Shown: positions 42,601 to 52,689 of the stretch, piece after piece | How the letters are laid out: each line of letters starts with the position of its first letter | Position numbering within the stretch: the stretch's first letter is position 1 | Assembly: GCA_947304695.1 (NCBI GenBank) | Contig: CAMZBS010000002.1 | Coordinates: 6,715-70,714, forward strand | Direction: 5' to 3' | Length of the DNA: 64,000 nt | DNA from: an uncultured Prevotella sp. | Lineage (GTDB): Bacteria; Bacteroidota; Bacteroidia; Bacteroidales; Bacteroidaceae | Program-made: the position numbers and the translations under genes | Notes under the pieces: model-generated | Seen by the model: only the letters and a program-made list of their open reading frames with translations | The model's database searches: none | What the model was told of the DNA's origin: nothing

Positions 42601-45213
42601 ATGAGAAGAATCCTCACAACGTGGATCGTGACCCTGGTGTGCGTGCTGGGCGTCATGGCTCAATCGATGACCGACGAACAGGTCATCCGCTTTGTCGTGA
42701 AAGAGCAGAAAGCTGGCTCCTCACAACAGGAGATAGCCGCCAAACTGATGCAGAAGAACGTGAGCATTGACCAGATCAAGCGCGTGCAGAAAAAAGTGGA
42801 ACGCCTAAAGAAAGGTCAGGGACTGGGCACGTTCGACAAGGTCGACGACGAACAGGATGGTCGCATGCGCCGTAACAACGGCAACTTGAGAAAGAGCGAC
42901 GACGGCAGCGTAATCGGCAAGATGAAGGACGAGAAGCTGAGCAAGCGGGCCAGCAGCAAGAGCGACCGAAGGAAGAACCGCCAGCTGGAGGAGGAAGACG
43001 AACAACAGGAAATCAAAGGGCAGCTGGACGAGTTCATGCCCGACTCATTCGACATCTACGACAGAATGGTGATCAGGGATTATCTGAAGGCCAAGGACGA
43101 ATATGAAAAGAAGTCGAAGAAGAAAATCTTCGGCCATGATTTGTTCAACAACGAAGACCTGACATTTGAACCGGCCATGAACATAGCCACACCGCGTGAC
43201 TACATACTGGGACCGGGCGATGTTGTGTTTATTGATATCTATGGTGCTTCGCAGCGAACCATTGAGGAAACCATTTCACCCGACGGCTATGTGGTGGTGG
43301 AGGACTACGGCCCCATTCAGATATCGGGCCTCACCGAAGAGCAGGCCAACGCCCGCATACGGTCGAAGCTGGGCAGCCACTACAGCAGCTCGAGCATCAA
43401 GATGACGGTAGGCCAGACGCGCACCATCACGGTGAACGTGATGGGCGAGGTGAAGACTCCCGGCACTTTCACGCTCTCGGCCTTTGCCACCGTGTTCCAC
43501 GCCCTCTACATGGCTGGCGGTCCGAACGACATAGGTACGCTGAGAAACATCAAGGTGTATCGCCATAACCGGCTGGTGACCACCGTTGACGTGTATGACT
43601 ACATCCTGAACGGCAAGCTGAGCGGCAACATCCGACTGGCCGACAACGACGTGATCTCGGTGGGAACCTACGACTGCATGGTGAGCATCAAGGGCAAGGT
43701 GAAACGCCCCATGTACTATGAGATGAAGAAAAACGAGAGCATGAAGACGCTGCTGGACTATGCAGGCGGCTTCAGTGGTGATGCCTATAAGAAAACGGTA
43801 CGCGTGATACGTAAGGCAGGCACGCACTATTCGGTGTTCAATGTGGGCGAGTTCGACATGAGTTCGTTCCGCATGGCCGACGAAGACTCTGTGAGCGTAG
43901 ACTCCATCCTGCCACGCTATTCCAACATGGTTGAGATCAAAGGTGCCGTGTTCCATCCCGGCATGTACCAGATTGGTGAACATGTGAACAGCGTGAAGTC
44001 GCTGCTGGAACAGGCCGACGGTGTGACAGAGGATGCCTTTACTGCCCATGCCGTCATGCACCGCATGCGTGCTGACCGCACCCTTGAGGTAGTACAGGTG
44101 GACATTGACGGCATTATGAACGGCACCGTGGCCGACATTCCGTTGAAGAACGAGGACGTGCTGTTCGTGCCCACCCGCCAGGAGGTGATGGAAGAGCAGT
44201 CGATTACCATTCACGGTGAAGTGCAATATCCCGGAACCTACGTTTATGCCGCCAATGAGACACTGGAAGACTTCGTACTTCAAGCTGGAGGTCTGAAGGA
44301 AACGGCTGCCATGGTCAACGTATTTGTGTCGCGCCGCACCGTGAATCCCATGGCAACAACCACCGACAGCATTGTGGGCCAGTCGTTTACCTTCACGCTG
44401 AAAGACGGATTTGTCATTGATGGCGAACCCGGCTTCCACCTGCAGCCCTTCGATGAAGTATTCGTGCGTAAAAGCCCCGGCTACAATGAGCAGCAGAACG
44501 TAATGGTAGAAGGCGAGGTGATGTTTGGCGGCGAATATACGCTGACCAAGCAGAACGAACGTCTGAGTGACCTGATTCGCAAGGCTGGCGGCGTGACCAA
44601 TATTGCCTACGTGGCAGGAGCACGTCTGGAACGTAAGTTGAACGAGGCAGAACGCATGCGCTACGAAGAATCTGTCAAGATGCAGCGCCAGCAGAACGAG
44701 GCTGCCATGATGGAACAAGCACTGAAGAGCGGCCGTTCTATCTCCGAGATTCAGCAAGGTATGAGCGCCACACAAGAAAAACTCGTCATACCTGAGACCT
44801 ATCCCGTGGGCATTCAGCTCGACAAAGCCTTGACCAATCCTGGTAGCGACTACGACCTGGTGCTGCGCGAAGGCGACCGTCTGGTAGTGCCCGTCTACAC
44901 CGGAACCGTGAAGATCAACGGTGAGGTGATGTACCCCAACACCGTGGGCTTCGAGGCAGGCAAGAAGGTGAGCTACTACATCAACCAGGCTGGCGGCTAC
45001 AGCAGCAATGCCAAGAAAAAGAAGACCTATATTATTTATATGAACGGCGACGTGGCCAAGGTGAGCGGCAGCACAAAGGTGCGCCCCGGCTGCGAAATCG
45101 TGGTTCCTACCAAGGCACGTAACCGCATGACCACAGCCGAGACCATGACCATTGGCACCGGCATTGCTTCGATTGCCACGATGGTGGCCACCATAGCAAG
45201 TCTGATGAAATAG
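42601..45213 (+). CDS. Polysaccharide export outer-membrane protein (Wza-like, multiple SLBB domains)
   Basis: The 870-aa protein has a signal peptide (about 1-20), a charged Lys/Glu-rich region (about 70-150), then a Poly_export domain (about 200-285; YILGPGDVVFIDIYG). Several SLBB domains follow (VNVMGEVKTPGTF, VSIKGKVKRPMYY, VEIKGAVFHPGMY, ITIHGEVQYPGTY, VMVEGEVMFGGEY, VKINGEVMYPNTV). The end is hydrophobic and Gly/Ala/Thr rich. It should form the outer-membrane channel for the exopolysaccharide. The number of SLBB units is higher than in Wza. First gene of a long plus operon; the next starts 32 bases after it. Confidence 0.93.
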   Translation: MRRILTTWIVTLVCVLGVMAQSMTDEQVIRFVVKEQKAGSSQQEIAAKLMQKNVSIDQIKRVQKKVERLKKGQGLGTFDKVDDEQDGRMRRNNGNLRKSDDGSVIGKMKDEKLSKRASSKSDRRKNRQLEEEDEQQEIKGQLDEFMPDSFDIYDRMVIRDYLKAKDEYEKKSKKKIFGHDLFNNEDLTFEPAMNIATPRDYILGPGDVVFIDIYGASQRTIEETISPDGYVVVEDYGPIQISGLTEEQANARIRSKLGSHYSSSSIKMTVGQTRTITVNVMGEVKTPGTFTLSAFATVFHALYMAGGPNDIGTLRNIKVYRHNRLVTTVDVYDYILNGKLSGNIRLADNDVISVGTYDCMVSIKGKVKRPMYYEMKKNESMKTLLDYAGGFSGDAYKKTVRVIRKAGTHYSVFNVGEFDMSSFRMADEDSVSVDSILPRYSNMVEIKGAVFHPGMYQIGEHVNSVKSLLEQADGVTEDAFTAHAVMHRMRADRTLEVVQVDIDGIMNGTVADIPLKNEDVLFVPTRQEVMEEQSITIHGEVQYPGTYVYAANETLEDFVLQAGGLKETAAMVNVFVSRRTVNPMATTTDSIVGQSFTFTLKDGFVIDGEPGFHLQPFDEVFVRKSPGYNEQQNVMVEGEVMFGGEYTLTKQNERLSDLIRKAGGVTNIAYVAGARLERKLNEAERMRYEESVKMQRQQNEAAMMEQALKSGRSISEIQQGMSATQEKLVIPETYPVGIQLDKALTNPGSDYDLVLREGDRLVVPVYTGTVKINGEVMYPNTVGFEAGKKVSYYINQAGGYSSNAKKKKTYIIYMNGDVAKVSGSTKVRPGCEIVVPTKARNRMTTAETMTIGTGIASIATMVATIASLMK

Positions 45214-45245
45214 GAAAACCGTGCAATAAGCAAACAACAACCGTT

Positions 45246-46304
45246 ATGGACGAAAAGAAGAAAATCGATATTGACTTCAAACAGATTGTACAGACCCTGC
45301 TAAGCAAGAAAAAGCTATTCCTGAAAGTCTGGATTATCACGTTTGTGCTATCGTGCTTGTGGATTCTGCCACAGCCGCGCTACTATACCACCAAGGTTTC
45401 TGTTGCACCCGAATCTTCAGACTCCAAGAATGCGGGAGATCTCGCATCGCTTGCTTCAAGTTTTGGATTTAGTATTGGCAACGGAACTTCCGATGCCATC
45501 TACCCCCAATTATATCCTGACCTGTTCAAATCTACCAATTTCTGCGTGGGCCTGCTCGACATCATGGTACAGACCAAAGACGGCGAGATCAATACCGACT
45601 ATTACACCTATCTGACAAAACACCAGAAACAAAACCTGCTACTTCTGCCATACAATAGTTTCAGGAATTGGTTGAAAGAGACTTTCAGCGAACAAGAACC
45701 TGAAACGCCGGGAAAGAGCGGCAAGCGCTTCGATCCCTTCCAACTGTCGAAGAAAACAACAGACATCGTCCTTAAAGTGCAAAACAACATCACCTGTTCG
45801 TACAGCAAAACCACAGATGTTGTTACAATCAGCGTAACCGATCAGGACCCGTTGGTCTGCGCTCTATTGGCCGACAGCGTCCGTCAGCACCTGCAAGCAT
45901 TCATCACCGACTACCGCACGAAAAAGTCAAGGATAGACTATGAACACTTCCAGCAATTGACAGACGAAGCCAAAGAAGCCTATGACAAAGCCCGCCAGCG
46001 CTATGCTGCCTTCTCCGACGCCCATCAAGATGCCTTCCTGCAAAGCATCAGGACAAAAGCCGAGGACTTGGAGAATGACATGCAATTAAAGTTCAACATC
46101 TACACTGCCATGAACACGCGCAAAGAGGCAGCAATGGCAAAGGTGCAGGAAAGTACCCCTGCTTTTACCACGCTGACAAACTCCACCGTACCCGTAAAGC
46201 CCGCCGGCCCCAAGCGCATGATTTTCGTGGCAGCAATGCTGTTCCTGGCTACCATTGGCACTATTCTACATTTATACCGCAAAAACGTCATAGAATGGTT
46301 CTGA
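45246..46304 (+). CDS. Chain-length determinant (Wzz/GNVR-type) protein
   Basis: The 352-aa product has two membrane helices (about 23-42 and 322-342) bracketing a periplasmic coiled-coil region (about 225-300, EAYDKARQRYAAFSDAHQDA). It has the Wzz-type N-terminus, with YYTTKVSVAPESS. PVKPAGPKRMIF just before the second helix is the usual proline-rich motif. There is no cytoplasmic kinase domain. It sets polymer length together with the polymerase and export protein around it. Confidence 0.92.
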   Translation: MDEKKKIDIDFKQIVQTLLSKKKLFLKVWIITFVLSCLWILPQPRYYTTKVSVAPESSDSKNAGDLASLASSFGFSIGNGTSDAIYPQLYPDLFKSTNFCVGLLDIMVQTKDGEINTDYYTYLTKHQKQNLLLLPYNSFRNWLKETFSEQEPETPGKSGKRFDPFQLSKKTTDIVLKVQNNITCSYSKTTDVVTISVTDQDPLVCALLADSVRQHLQAFITDYRTKKSRIDYEHFQQLTDEAKEAYDKARQRYAAFSDAHQDAFLQSIRTKAEDLENDMQLKFNIYTAMNTRKEAAMAKVQESTPAFTTLTNSTVPVKPAGPKRMIFVAAMLFLATIGTILHLYRKNVIEWF

Positions 46305-46314
46305 AGCAACCGTA

Positions 46315-47529
46315 ATGTCCGTATTCTATTTAATATTCATTGCGCTATCAGCCTACTTCTCTTTCCGCTATGATGGAATAGAAGAGTACAACAACCACAA
46401 ACAGCACCGTTTGTGGCTAATGTGCATCTATCTGATATGCCTGACAGGATTCAGCTACGGACTGGGAGCCGACAAATTCACATACATGGATGAATTTGAG
46501 GAATATCCAAATACATTTGATGAAATTGGCGACATCATTTTTCAACAAATTGTTTTCAAAGGAGAAATGCCTCTATGGACTATCTTAAACTTGGCATGCA
46601 AGTCCTGGTTCGATTCCTTTTATGCAGTTCAGCTATTAGAAAGTGCCACCATCAACATAGCCGTTTGCTACTTAGCCAGCAAATACACACACCGTTATTT
46701 TCTCTTTCTTCTTGTCTACTTTTTCTCACTTCAATATTTCATTTTCAACACAGAAGTGATGCGTGAAGGATTTGCCTTAGGCATTATGCTGCTCGGCATG
46801 GATGCCTATGTCTGCGGAGAAAAGTGGAAATTTTTTCTTGCATTACCCTTGGCTCTTCTCTTCCACATTTCGGCTGCAGTTGTGCTTTTGTTCCTTTTTG
46901 CAAGATTCCGCATCACATGGAAAACTTTAATCTACGCGTTCTTCGCGTCGTTCCTTATTTGGTTCCTGAGCGATCATGTTTTAGGCAAATTCATGGTTCT
47001 GGCTTTAGGCGGAATGGGAGCCTTTGTCGGTAAGGCGCTTTACTACGCCATACAGGCAACGACCATTTTCGGTTTTTTGCGATGGGCTCTCATCTATTTG
47101 GTCTTCCCATTCATCATCATGTACACCTCAACAAAGCTTGAACCATCAGAAGAACTCAAAAAGCGTAAAGAGAAGTTCATTGCCTTTATGTTGATCCTGG
47201 GAGTTATTGCCAGTGCCATGTCTGGTTTTATCAGACTTTACAACTACACATACATCTTCTATTTAATCATGTTTGCAGACTTTATTTATATGCTGATTCG
47301 CTACAAAGAACACCTGATTGTCAGATTAGGAACTTTTGCAGGAACCTTATTTTTTATATCCCAACTGTATTTTGGACATTACAATACGACAGACACCTAT
47401 TTCTATCAGTTTTTCTATCCATACACTTGCATTTTAGACGAGGATGCTGATGTTTTTTTCAGGCCAATTGCGCACAATGAAGCAACTGAGCTGAAAATGG
47501 AAGACAACAATACACGTGACATTGAATAA
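46315..47529 (+). CDS. EpsG/Wzy-type polysaccharide polymerase
   Basis: The 404-aa protein has about ten membrane helices and the EpsG family pattern: GLGADKFTYMDEFEEYP after the second helix, FNTEVMREGFALGIMLLG (the conserved R-G-A region) and LLFHISAAVVLLFLFARF. Polymerases of this class join lipid-linked repeat units in the periplasm. The DNA is AT-rich (20 of 60 bases are G or C in 47281-47340), a common feature of wzy and wzx genes. Confidence 0.88.
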   Translation: MSVFYLIFIALSAYFSFRYDGIEEYNNHKQHRLWLMCIYLICLTGFSYGLGADKFTYMDEFEEYPNTFDEIGDIIFQQIVFKGEMPLWTILNLACKSWFDSFYAVQLLESATINIAVCYLASKYTHRYFLFLLVYFFSLQYFIFNTEVMREGFALGIMLLGMDAYVCGEKWKFFLALPLALLFHISAAVVLLFLFARFRITWKTLIYAFFASFLIWFLSDHVLGKFMVLALGGMGAFVGKALYYAIQATTIFGFLRWALIYLVFPFIIMYTSTKLEPSEELKKRKEKFIAFMLILGVIASAMSGFIRLYNYTYIFYLIMFADFIYMLIRYKEHLIVRLGTFAGTLFFISQLYFGHYNTTDTYFYQFFYPYTCILDEDADVFFRPIAHNEATELKMEDNNTRDIE

Positions 47530-47545
47530 CCTTCAGCCGAGCCCC

Positions 47546-48871
47546 ATGAACAAGCAGAACAATCGCTCACAACTCATCATCAAAAACGTGATTGCCTCTT
47601 TCATCGTGAAAGGATGGTCGGCATGCATTGTTCTCATTATGGTACCACTGACTTTAAAATGTCTTGGAGCATACCAAAACGGTGTGTGGCTTACTATCAG
47701 CAGTCTGCTAGTATGGATAGACCAAATGGACATAGGCTTGGGCAACGGGCTTCGCAATTGTCTGGCTACTCACATTGCTCATGGCGAAATGGAAGAGGCA
47801 AGGAAAGCCATCAGTTCCACAATGGCTATGCTGGCATGCATTGTCATTCCCGTCCTATTATTGTTTCTGTTTCTCATTTGGCAAGCAGACGTGTACACAT
47901 TTCTCAACGTCGAAACGGCTGTGATACCCGAATTACGTCTTGCACTCATGAGCGGAACCATTCTGGTATGTATGACCTTTGTCTTGAAATTCATCAGCAA
48001 CGTCTACATGGGTATGCAACTGCCTGCCGTCAGCAATCTGCTCATGACATTAGGGCAAACAGCAGCCCTACTGGGCACATGGTGCCTTTATATTACTGAC
48101 AATGCCTCATTCCTTCTGATTATCATTGTGAATACGGCTGCACCTTTTTTTATCTATCTTCTTTCATATCCTTATACCTTCTACATCCGCTTTCCCAAGC
48201 TGAGGCCTTCGCTAAAACTCGTAAACCTTCACTCTGCACTGGAACTTGGAAATCTTGGTGTAAAGTTCTTTTGGCTACAGATAGCAGCCCTTCTACAGTT
48301 CTGGACTGCCAATATTCTGATTTCAAAGTTCTTTACTCCAGAAATGGTAACCCCCTATCAGATTGCCTATCGCTACATGAGTCTGGTTATGGTAGCTTTT
48401 ACTGTAGTCTGCATGCCTTTCTGGAACGCAACCACCGATGCTTTTGAACGTGGCGACATGCAATGGATAAAAAGGGCGAGCCGACGCATGAATCTTTTCA
48501 CAGCCATAATCGCAACTGTCCTGATATTAATGACAATTGTTTCACCCTGGGTTTATGACCTGTGGATTGGTGACTCATGCCACGTGCCGCATGCTATGAC
48601 AACAATGATAGCTGTCTATGTATTTCTCTTGGTGCTCAGCATGCGATATTCGTATTTCCTAAATGGAATAGGAGCCCTACGGCTACAACTTTACATGACG
48701 GTGTCGGCTATCATATTTATTCCACTTGCCTGGCTTGTAAGCAGCATTACCCATAGCATTATCTGGTTCTTGGCCGTGATGTGCCTGTGCAACCTGCCTG
48801 GTATCATCGTGAATATCATTCAATTCAACAAAGTACTAAATGGAAAAGCAAAAGGAATATGGAGAATCTAA
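47546..48871 (+). CDS. Polysaccharide flippase (Wzx-like, MVF/PST superfamily)
   Basis: The 441-aa product has about 12 membrane helices and the oligosaccharide flippase beginning KNVIASFIVKGWSACIVLI, then WLTISSLLVWIDQMDIGLGN. The ATG at 47546 (MNKQNNRSQL) was preferred over a GTG at 47516 that overlaps the upstream gene. It should flip the undecaprenyl-linked repeat unit across the inner membrane, making this a Wzx/Wzy-dependent pathway. Confidence 0.9.
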   Translation: MNKQNNRSQLIIKNVIASFIVKGWSACIVLIMVPLTLKCLGAYQNGVWLTISSLLVWIDQMDIGLGNGLRNCLATHIAHGEMEEARKAISSTMAMLACIVIPVLLLFLFLIWQADVYTFLNVETAVIPELRLALMSGTILVCMTFVLKFISNVYMGMQLPAVSNLLMTLGQTAALLGTWCLYITDNASFLLIIIVNTAAPFFIYLLSYPYTFYIRFPKLRPSLKLVNLHSALELGNLGVKFFWLQIAALLQFWTANILISKFFTPEMVTPYQIAYRYMSLVMVAFTVVCMPFWNATTDAFERGDMQWIKRASRRMNLFTAIIATVLILMTIVSPWVYDLWIGDSCHVPHAMTTMIAVYVFLLVLSMRYSYFLNGIGALRLQLYMTVSAIIFIPLAWLVSSITHSIIWFLAVMCLCNLPGIIVNIIQFNKVLNGKAKGIWRI

Positions 48872-49728
48872 GATATAAATATAAAATGCTGGGATTGGTG
48901 ACACTCTATAATCCAGACGTTGAAGTCGCTTCTGACAACATCAAAAGATATATCCATGATTTGGATTCGCTTATTATTTGGGACAACTCTCCTTTTGAAG
49001 CCAACCTCAAGCAACTGCTACAAGCATCTTTAGAAAGCGCATGGAAAAAAATAATATGGATAGGTAACGGAGAAAACCGTTGTATCGCTCCCGCCATCAA
49101 TCATGCATGGCAATATGCCAAGGAACACGCTTTCGACTTTCTGCTAATCATGGATCAGGACAGCAAGTGGGCCGATTTCCCGAACTATCGCTTGCAAATT
49201 GAACACTTTTGGACTAATGGCAAGAAATGGGTATACACGCCTTTTTTCGAGGGAGTCAAAGAACTGAGCCAAGAACAGCCTGTTCAGTTCATTCGGCTAT
49301 TCATCAATTCCGGAACTGTCATTCCCATTGAAATACTTTCTGCAGTAGGCGGAGCCGACGAGGCAATGCCGCTCGATGCCTTAGATCATGATTTGGCCAT
49401 ACGAATACAGAAAGCGGGCTACCAAGTAGTATGCATCACATCATCGACACTTTACCATACTTTAGGAAACCCCAGCAAATCGGAATCACTGCATCTGATG
49501 ACAAACAACTATAGTGCTTGGCGCACCTATTCCATTGCCCGAAGCCACATTATCAATTATCGTAAACACCACGACTGGCTAACATTTGCCGACAAAAAGC
49601 GAATCGTAAACGAATATTTCTTATTACGTTTCATTCGTATCGTCCTACTTGAAACAGACAAGGCAAACAAAATAAAAATGCTGCTGAAAGGAATAAAAGA
49701 AGGACTAACCTACAAACTGGAAACATGA
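48859..49728 (+). CDS. Glycosyltransferase family 2 (rhamnosyltransferase-like)
   Basis: The 289-aa protein starts MENLRYKYKMLGLVTLYNP and carries a GT-A fold with the DxD motif as FLLIMDQDSKW and the acceptor-side INSGTVIPIEILSAVGG...PLDALDHDLAIR. The pattern resembles RfbF-like rhamnosyltransferases, but the sugar cannot be assigned. The ATG at 48859 overlaps the flippase stop and has an AGGA upstream; an ATG at 48886 is an alternative. It overlaps the next gene by ATGA. Confidence 0.85.
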   Translation: MENLRYKYKMLGLVTLYNPDVEVASDNIKRYIHDLDSLIIWDNSPFEANLKQLLQASLESAWKKIIWIGNGENRCIAPAINHAWQYAKEHAFDFLLIMDQDSKWADFPNYRLQIEHFWTNGKKWVYTPFFEGVKELSQEQPVQFIRLFINSGTVIPIEILSAVGGADEAMPLDALDHDLAIRIQKAGYQVVCITSSTLYHTLGNPSKSESLHLMTNNYSAWRTYSIARSHIINYRKHHDWLTFADKKRIVNEYFLLRFIRIVLLETDKANKIKMLLKGIKEGLTYKLET

Positions 49729-50576
49729 AAAAAGACCATCTTGCTATTTTAATGGCCACATATAACGGTGCATCCTATATCAAAGAACAAATAGACTCAC
49801 TGTTAGAACAGAGCTATCAGCAATGGACACTTTATGTCCACGATGATGGTTCTACAGACAAGACTCTGGATATTCTCCAACAATATGCCAGCCAATACGA
49901 CAACATTCATTTGTTGGACTATCCCAGCCAGAAAGGGGCAAAGAACAATTTCCTTTCCCTTCTTCAACGGGTAGAAGCCTGTTACTATATGTTCTGTGAC
50001 CAAGACGATGTATGGTTAAAAGACCGAATAGCCGTTTCTTTAGGAGAGATGGAGCAATTGGAGAGAAAGTTCACGACAGACAAGCCGATTATTGTCTATA
50101 ACGACCTTCATGTCACCGACGACCACCTTAACATCCTTTACAACTCTTTCTGGCAGGAAATATGCGTTCATCCAGAATTTCTCACCACCTTCGATGAAGT
50201 CGCAGGCTGCATTCCTGTTACAGGATGTGCCATGCTCTTCAACCAGAAGGCAAAAGATGCTGTCATATTGCCAGCACCCCTTGCAACAATGCACGATGCA
50301 TGGATTACATGCTGTACGCTAAAAGCAGGTGGAATAATCCACCCCATTAGAAAACAGCTTATTTATTACCGACAGCACGAAGGCAATAGTATAGGTGCGG
50401 AAGACCTGAACCACATTGACCTGGCATACAGGTTAAGCCACTTCTGGGAAATGCAGGGCAAAAACTGGCGGCAATATCGTATGATGCAATCACTGGGCTA
50501 TGGCTCAATTTTCAAGTTCTTCCGATACAAATGGATCTACAAGAAACGAATACAGAACAAGACACACACAGCATGA
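49725..50576 (+). CDS. Glycosyltransferase family 2
   Basis: The 283-aa GT-A enzyme has LAILMATYNGASYIKEQIDS at the N-terminus, YVHDDGSTDKTLDIL for nucleotide-sugar binding, and YYMFCDQDDVWLKDR with the metal-binding acidic cluster. Acceptor-side TGCAMLFNQKA and HDAWITCCTL follow. It resembles WcaA/WfaP-type transferases that add a hexose or rhamnose to the repeat unit. It overlaps both neighbours by ATGA, so the genes are translationally coupled. Confidence 0.9.
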   Translation: MKKDHLAILMATYNGASYIKEQIDSLLEQSYQQWTLYVHDDGSTDKTLDILQQYASQYDNIHLLDYPSQKGAKNNFLSLLQRVEACYYMFCDQDDVWLKDRIAVSLGEMEQLERKFTTDKPIIVYNDLHVTDDHLNILYNSFWQEICVHPEFLTTFDEVAGCIPVTGCAMLFNQKAKDAVILPAPLATMHDAWITCCTLKAGGIIHPIRKQLIYYRQHEGNSIGAEDLNHIDLAYRLSHFWEMQGKNWRQYRMMQSLGYGSIFKFFRYKWIYKKRIQNKTHTA

Positions 50577-51463
50577 AAAGACTTTCTATCATTATCGTTA
50601 CCTATCAATCGGAACACGACATCTACGATTGCCTGAAGACGGTGTGGCAGTTCTGCGACATCGATAAAAGCATGCTTGAGGTTATCATTGTTGACAATTC
50701 TCCAGAATGCGAACCAATGTTTACGAAACTCCGACATATTTATGGCAATGATGTTACACTCATACACAACACTCATAATGGCGGCTATGGACAAGGCAAC
50801 AATGTGGGAATTCAGCAGGCATCGGCTCCTGTCATCATGATCATGAACCCCGACGTCAGGCTTTGCCAACCTTTGTTCAACACTGCTCTCAAGGCCTTTG
50901 ATGAAAATCCGGAACTATGTATGTATGGCATGAAGCAATGGCTTTCTGAACAGGCGAAAAGCCCACTTTCTTTTGATTGTTCCCGACGAATGAATGGCTA
51001 CCTCATACCCTTCGTTTCCTCTATCTGCAACAAATTTGACCGGTATTTCTCCAAAATCATGTATCTGCAAGGATCATGCTTTTTCGTAAATAAAAAGAAG
51101 TTCTGCGATATAGGCCTCTTCGACGAAGATATCTTCATGTATGGGGAAGAAGACGACATACATTGGCGGTTCAAGAAAAGATTTGGCTCTCATTTTGCCT
51201 ATAACCCAAAACTACGCTATCTTCACCTCACTTTAGAACGTCCCATGATGCTTGCAACTGAACTAAAAATGGTCAACTCGATTGCACTCTCTAATAAGAA
51301 GAAGGGCTATCCTGTCAGTAAGACCTATCAGAACTTTATTCGCTACTACAAAGTTAGGCTGTTCAGCGCGCAACTAAAGAAACTATTTGGCAAGCCATTT
51401 GCCCGTGAACATATTGATATTTTAAAGACTGTTATCAACGAACTAAAGCAACATCAGGCATGA
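50573..51463 (+). CDS. Glycosyltransferase family 2 (rhamnosyltransferase-like)
   Basis: The 296-aa protein starts MKRLSIIIVTYQSEHDIYDC at 50573, overlapping the preceding stop by ATGA; a longer frame start inside the previous gene is unlikely. It shows VIIVDNSPE, HNTHNGGYGQGNNVGI and IMIMNPDVRL at the metal-binding position, then YLQGSCFFVNKKKF and DEDIFMYGEEDDIHWRF, a typical WbbL-like C-terminal half. Donor and acceptor sugars are unknown. Confidence 0.9.
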   Translation: MKRLSIIIVTYQSEHDIYDCLKTVWQFCDIDKSMLEVIIVDNSPECEPMFTKLRHIYGNDVTLIHNTHNGGYGQGNNVGIQQASAPVIMIMNPDVRLCQPLFNTALKAFDENPELCMYGMKQWLSEQAKSPLSFDCSRRMNGYLIPFVSSICNKFDRYFSKIMYLQGSCFFVNKKKFCDIGLFDEDIFMYGEEDDIHWRFKKRFGSHFAYNPKLRYLHLTLERPMMLATELKMVNSIALSNKKKGYPVSKTYQNFIRYYKVRLFSAQLKKLFGKPFAREHIDILKTVINELKQHQA

Positions 51464-52677
51464 AATCATTCTTCTCAGAAATACTCGTAAGAAAATACTT
51501 TTTGTTGGTATTCCTTTTATTTCAACTCGGACTATACTCTAAAGCCCAGGTTGCTGAGCGCGAAATGCCGATTATTGCCTACTGGGGCATACCCGAGAAC
51601 AATACTACCGACACTAATTTCCAAGATTTCAAAGAATGCGGCTTCACGACAAGCCTCTTTCCGTATTCATCACTCAATGCTCTTAAAAATGCCTGCAGAG
51701 TAGCTGAAAGACATGGAGTAAAAGTATTGGGTAATTGTCCCGAGATTGCGACATCTCCTCAGAAGACGGCTACTACGCTGAAAGATGAAAAAGGATTCTT
51801 TGGCTACTTTATGCAAGACGAGCCCAACGTTCAGGAAATACAACTGCGACACAAGGAAATAGAACGACTCAAAAGCATTGACAATAGTCATTATTTCTAT
51901 ATCAACCTGCATCCTTATTACGAAACGGATCCGAAGCGTTTCTATGCCATCGCAAAAGTAAACACCTATCCAGAATACCTGAAAATTGCATCGCAAGGGC
52001 CTTGCCAGCAAATTTCCTTTGACTATTATCCTATTACGAAAGCGGGGATGCGGGAAACATGGTACAACAACCTGGAGATGGTCAGAGACCAAAGTCTTTC
52101 GACTGGCAAACCGTTTTGGGGGTTTGCCCTGTCGGTTCCTCATAACCACTACCCCGCCCCAACCCTAAGTTCCCTGCGCTTGCAAATCTACTCCAATCTT
52201 GCTTATGGAGCGCAAGCCATACAATATTTTACTTACTGGACACCAGGAAAAAATCCTCTTTACGACTTTCACGATGCCCCCATAGGCACCAACGGAAAGA
52301 AAACAAAGACCTACGCGCTGGTCAAGCAGATGAACAACGAACTGAAGTCTGTAGCCAAGCTGTTCTACGGGGCAAAGGTATTTTCGGTGCGCCACTTTGG
52401 AGTAGTGCCCGAAGGAACCACTCGACTGGAGTATGCTCCGCTGAACATTAAATCACTGAGAATCAGCAGCAAAATGGGGGCTATCGTCTCACAGTTCGAG
52501 AAAGACAATCATTACTACCTGGCCATCGTCAACAAAGACTACAAAAAAGCTATGACCATATATATTGAAGCAAAGAATGCCGCACCTCGGCGCATCACCA
52601 AGACTCTCAAAGAAGAAGCAATGAGCAGTTCCTACAAGGTGGAGCCCGGCGACATACTTCTTTTTAAACTAATATAA
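51460..52677 (+). CDS. Secreted TIM-barrel glycosidase-like protein within the polysaccharide operon
   Basis: The 405-aa protein has a signal peptide ending near residue 30 (YSKAQ). A barrel-like region follows with MPIIAYWGIPENNT, FGYFMQDEPN (acidic residues where clan GH-A hydrolases place a catalytic Glu), YFYINLHPYY and GAQAIQYFTYWTPG. The C-terminal 100 residues form a small beta domain. I cannot place it in a numbered GH family. It overlaps the previous gene by ATGA, so it is truly part of the operon. It may trim or release the polysaccharide in the periplasm, like hydrolases in other exopolysaccharide clusters. Confidence 0.65.
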   Translation: MKSFFSEILVRKYFLLVFLLFQLGLYSKAQVAEREMPIIAYWGIPENNTTDTNFQDFKECGFTTSLFPYSSLNALKNACRVAERHGVKVLGNCPEIATSPQKTATTLKDEKGFFGYFMQDEPNVQEIQLRHKEIERLKSIDNSHYFYINLHPYYETDPKRFYAIAKVNTYPEYLKIASQGPCQQISFDYYPITKAGMRETWYNNLEMVRDQSLSTGKPFWGFALSVPHNHYPAPTLSSLRLQIYSNLAYGAQAIQYFTYWTPGKNPLYDFHDAPIGTNGKKTKTYALVKQMNNELKSVAKLFYGAKVFSVRHFGVVPEGTTRLEYAPLNIKSLRISSKMGAIVSQFEKDNHYYLAIVNKDYKKAMTIYIEAKNAAPRRITKTLKEEAMSSSYKVEPGDILLFKLI

Positions 52678-52689
52678 ACTACCCTTGTC

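Noticed and set aside
43276..45240. 654-codon open frame on the minus strand opposite the polysaccharide export gene
   Set aside because: It is the antisense of a clearly recognised gene. Its translation is His/Val/Leu rich without family motifs, a common product of codon bias in this genome.
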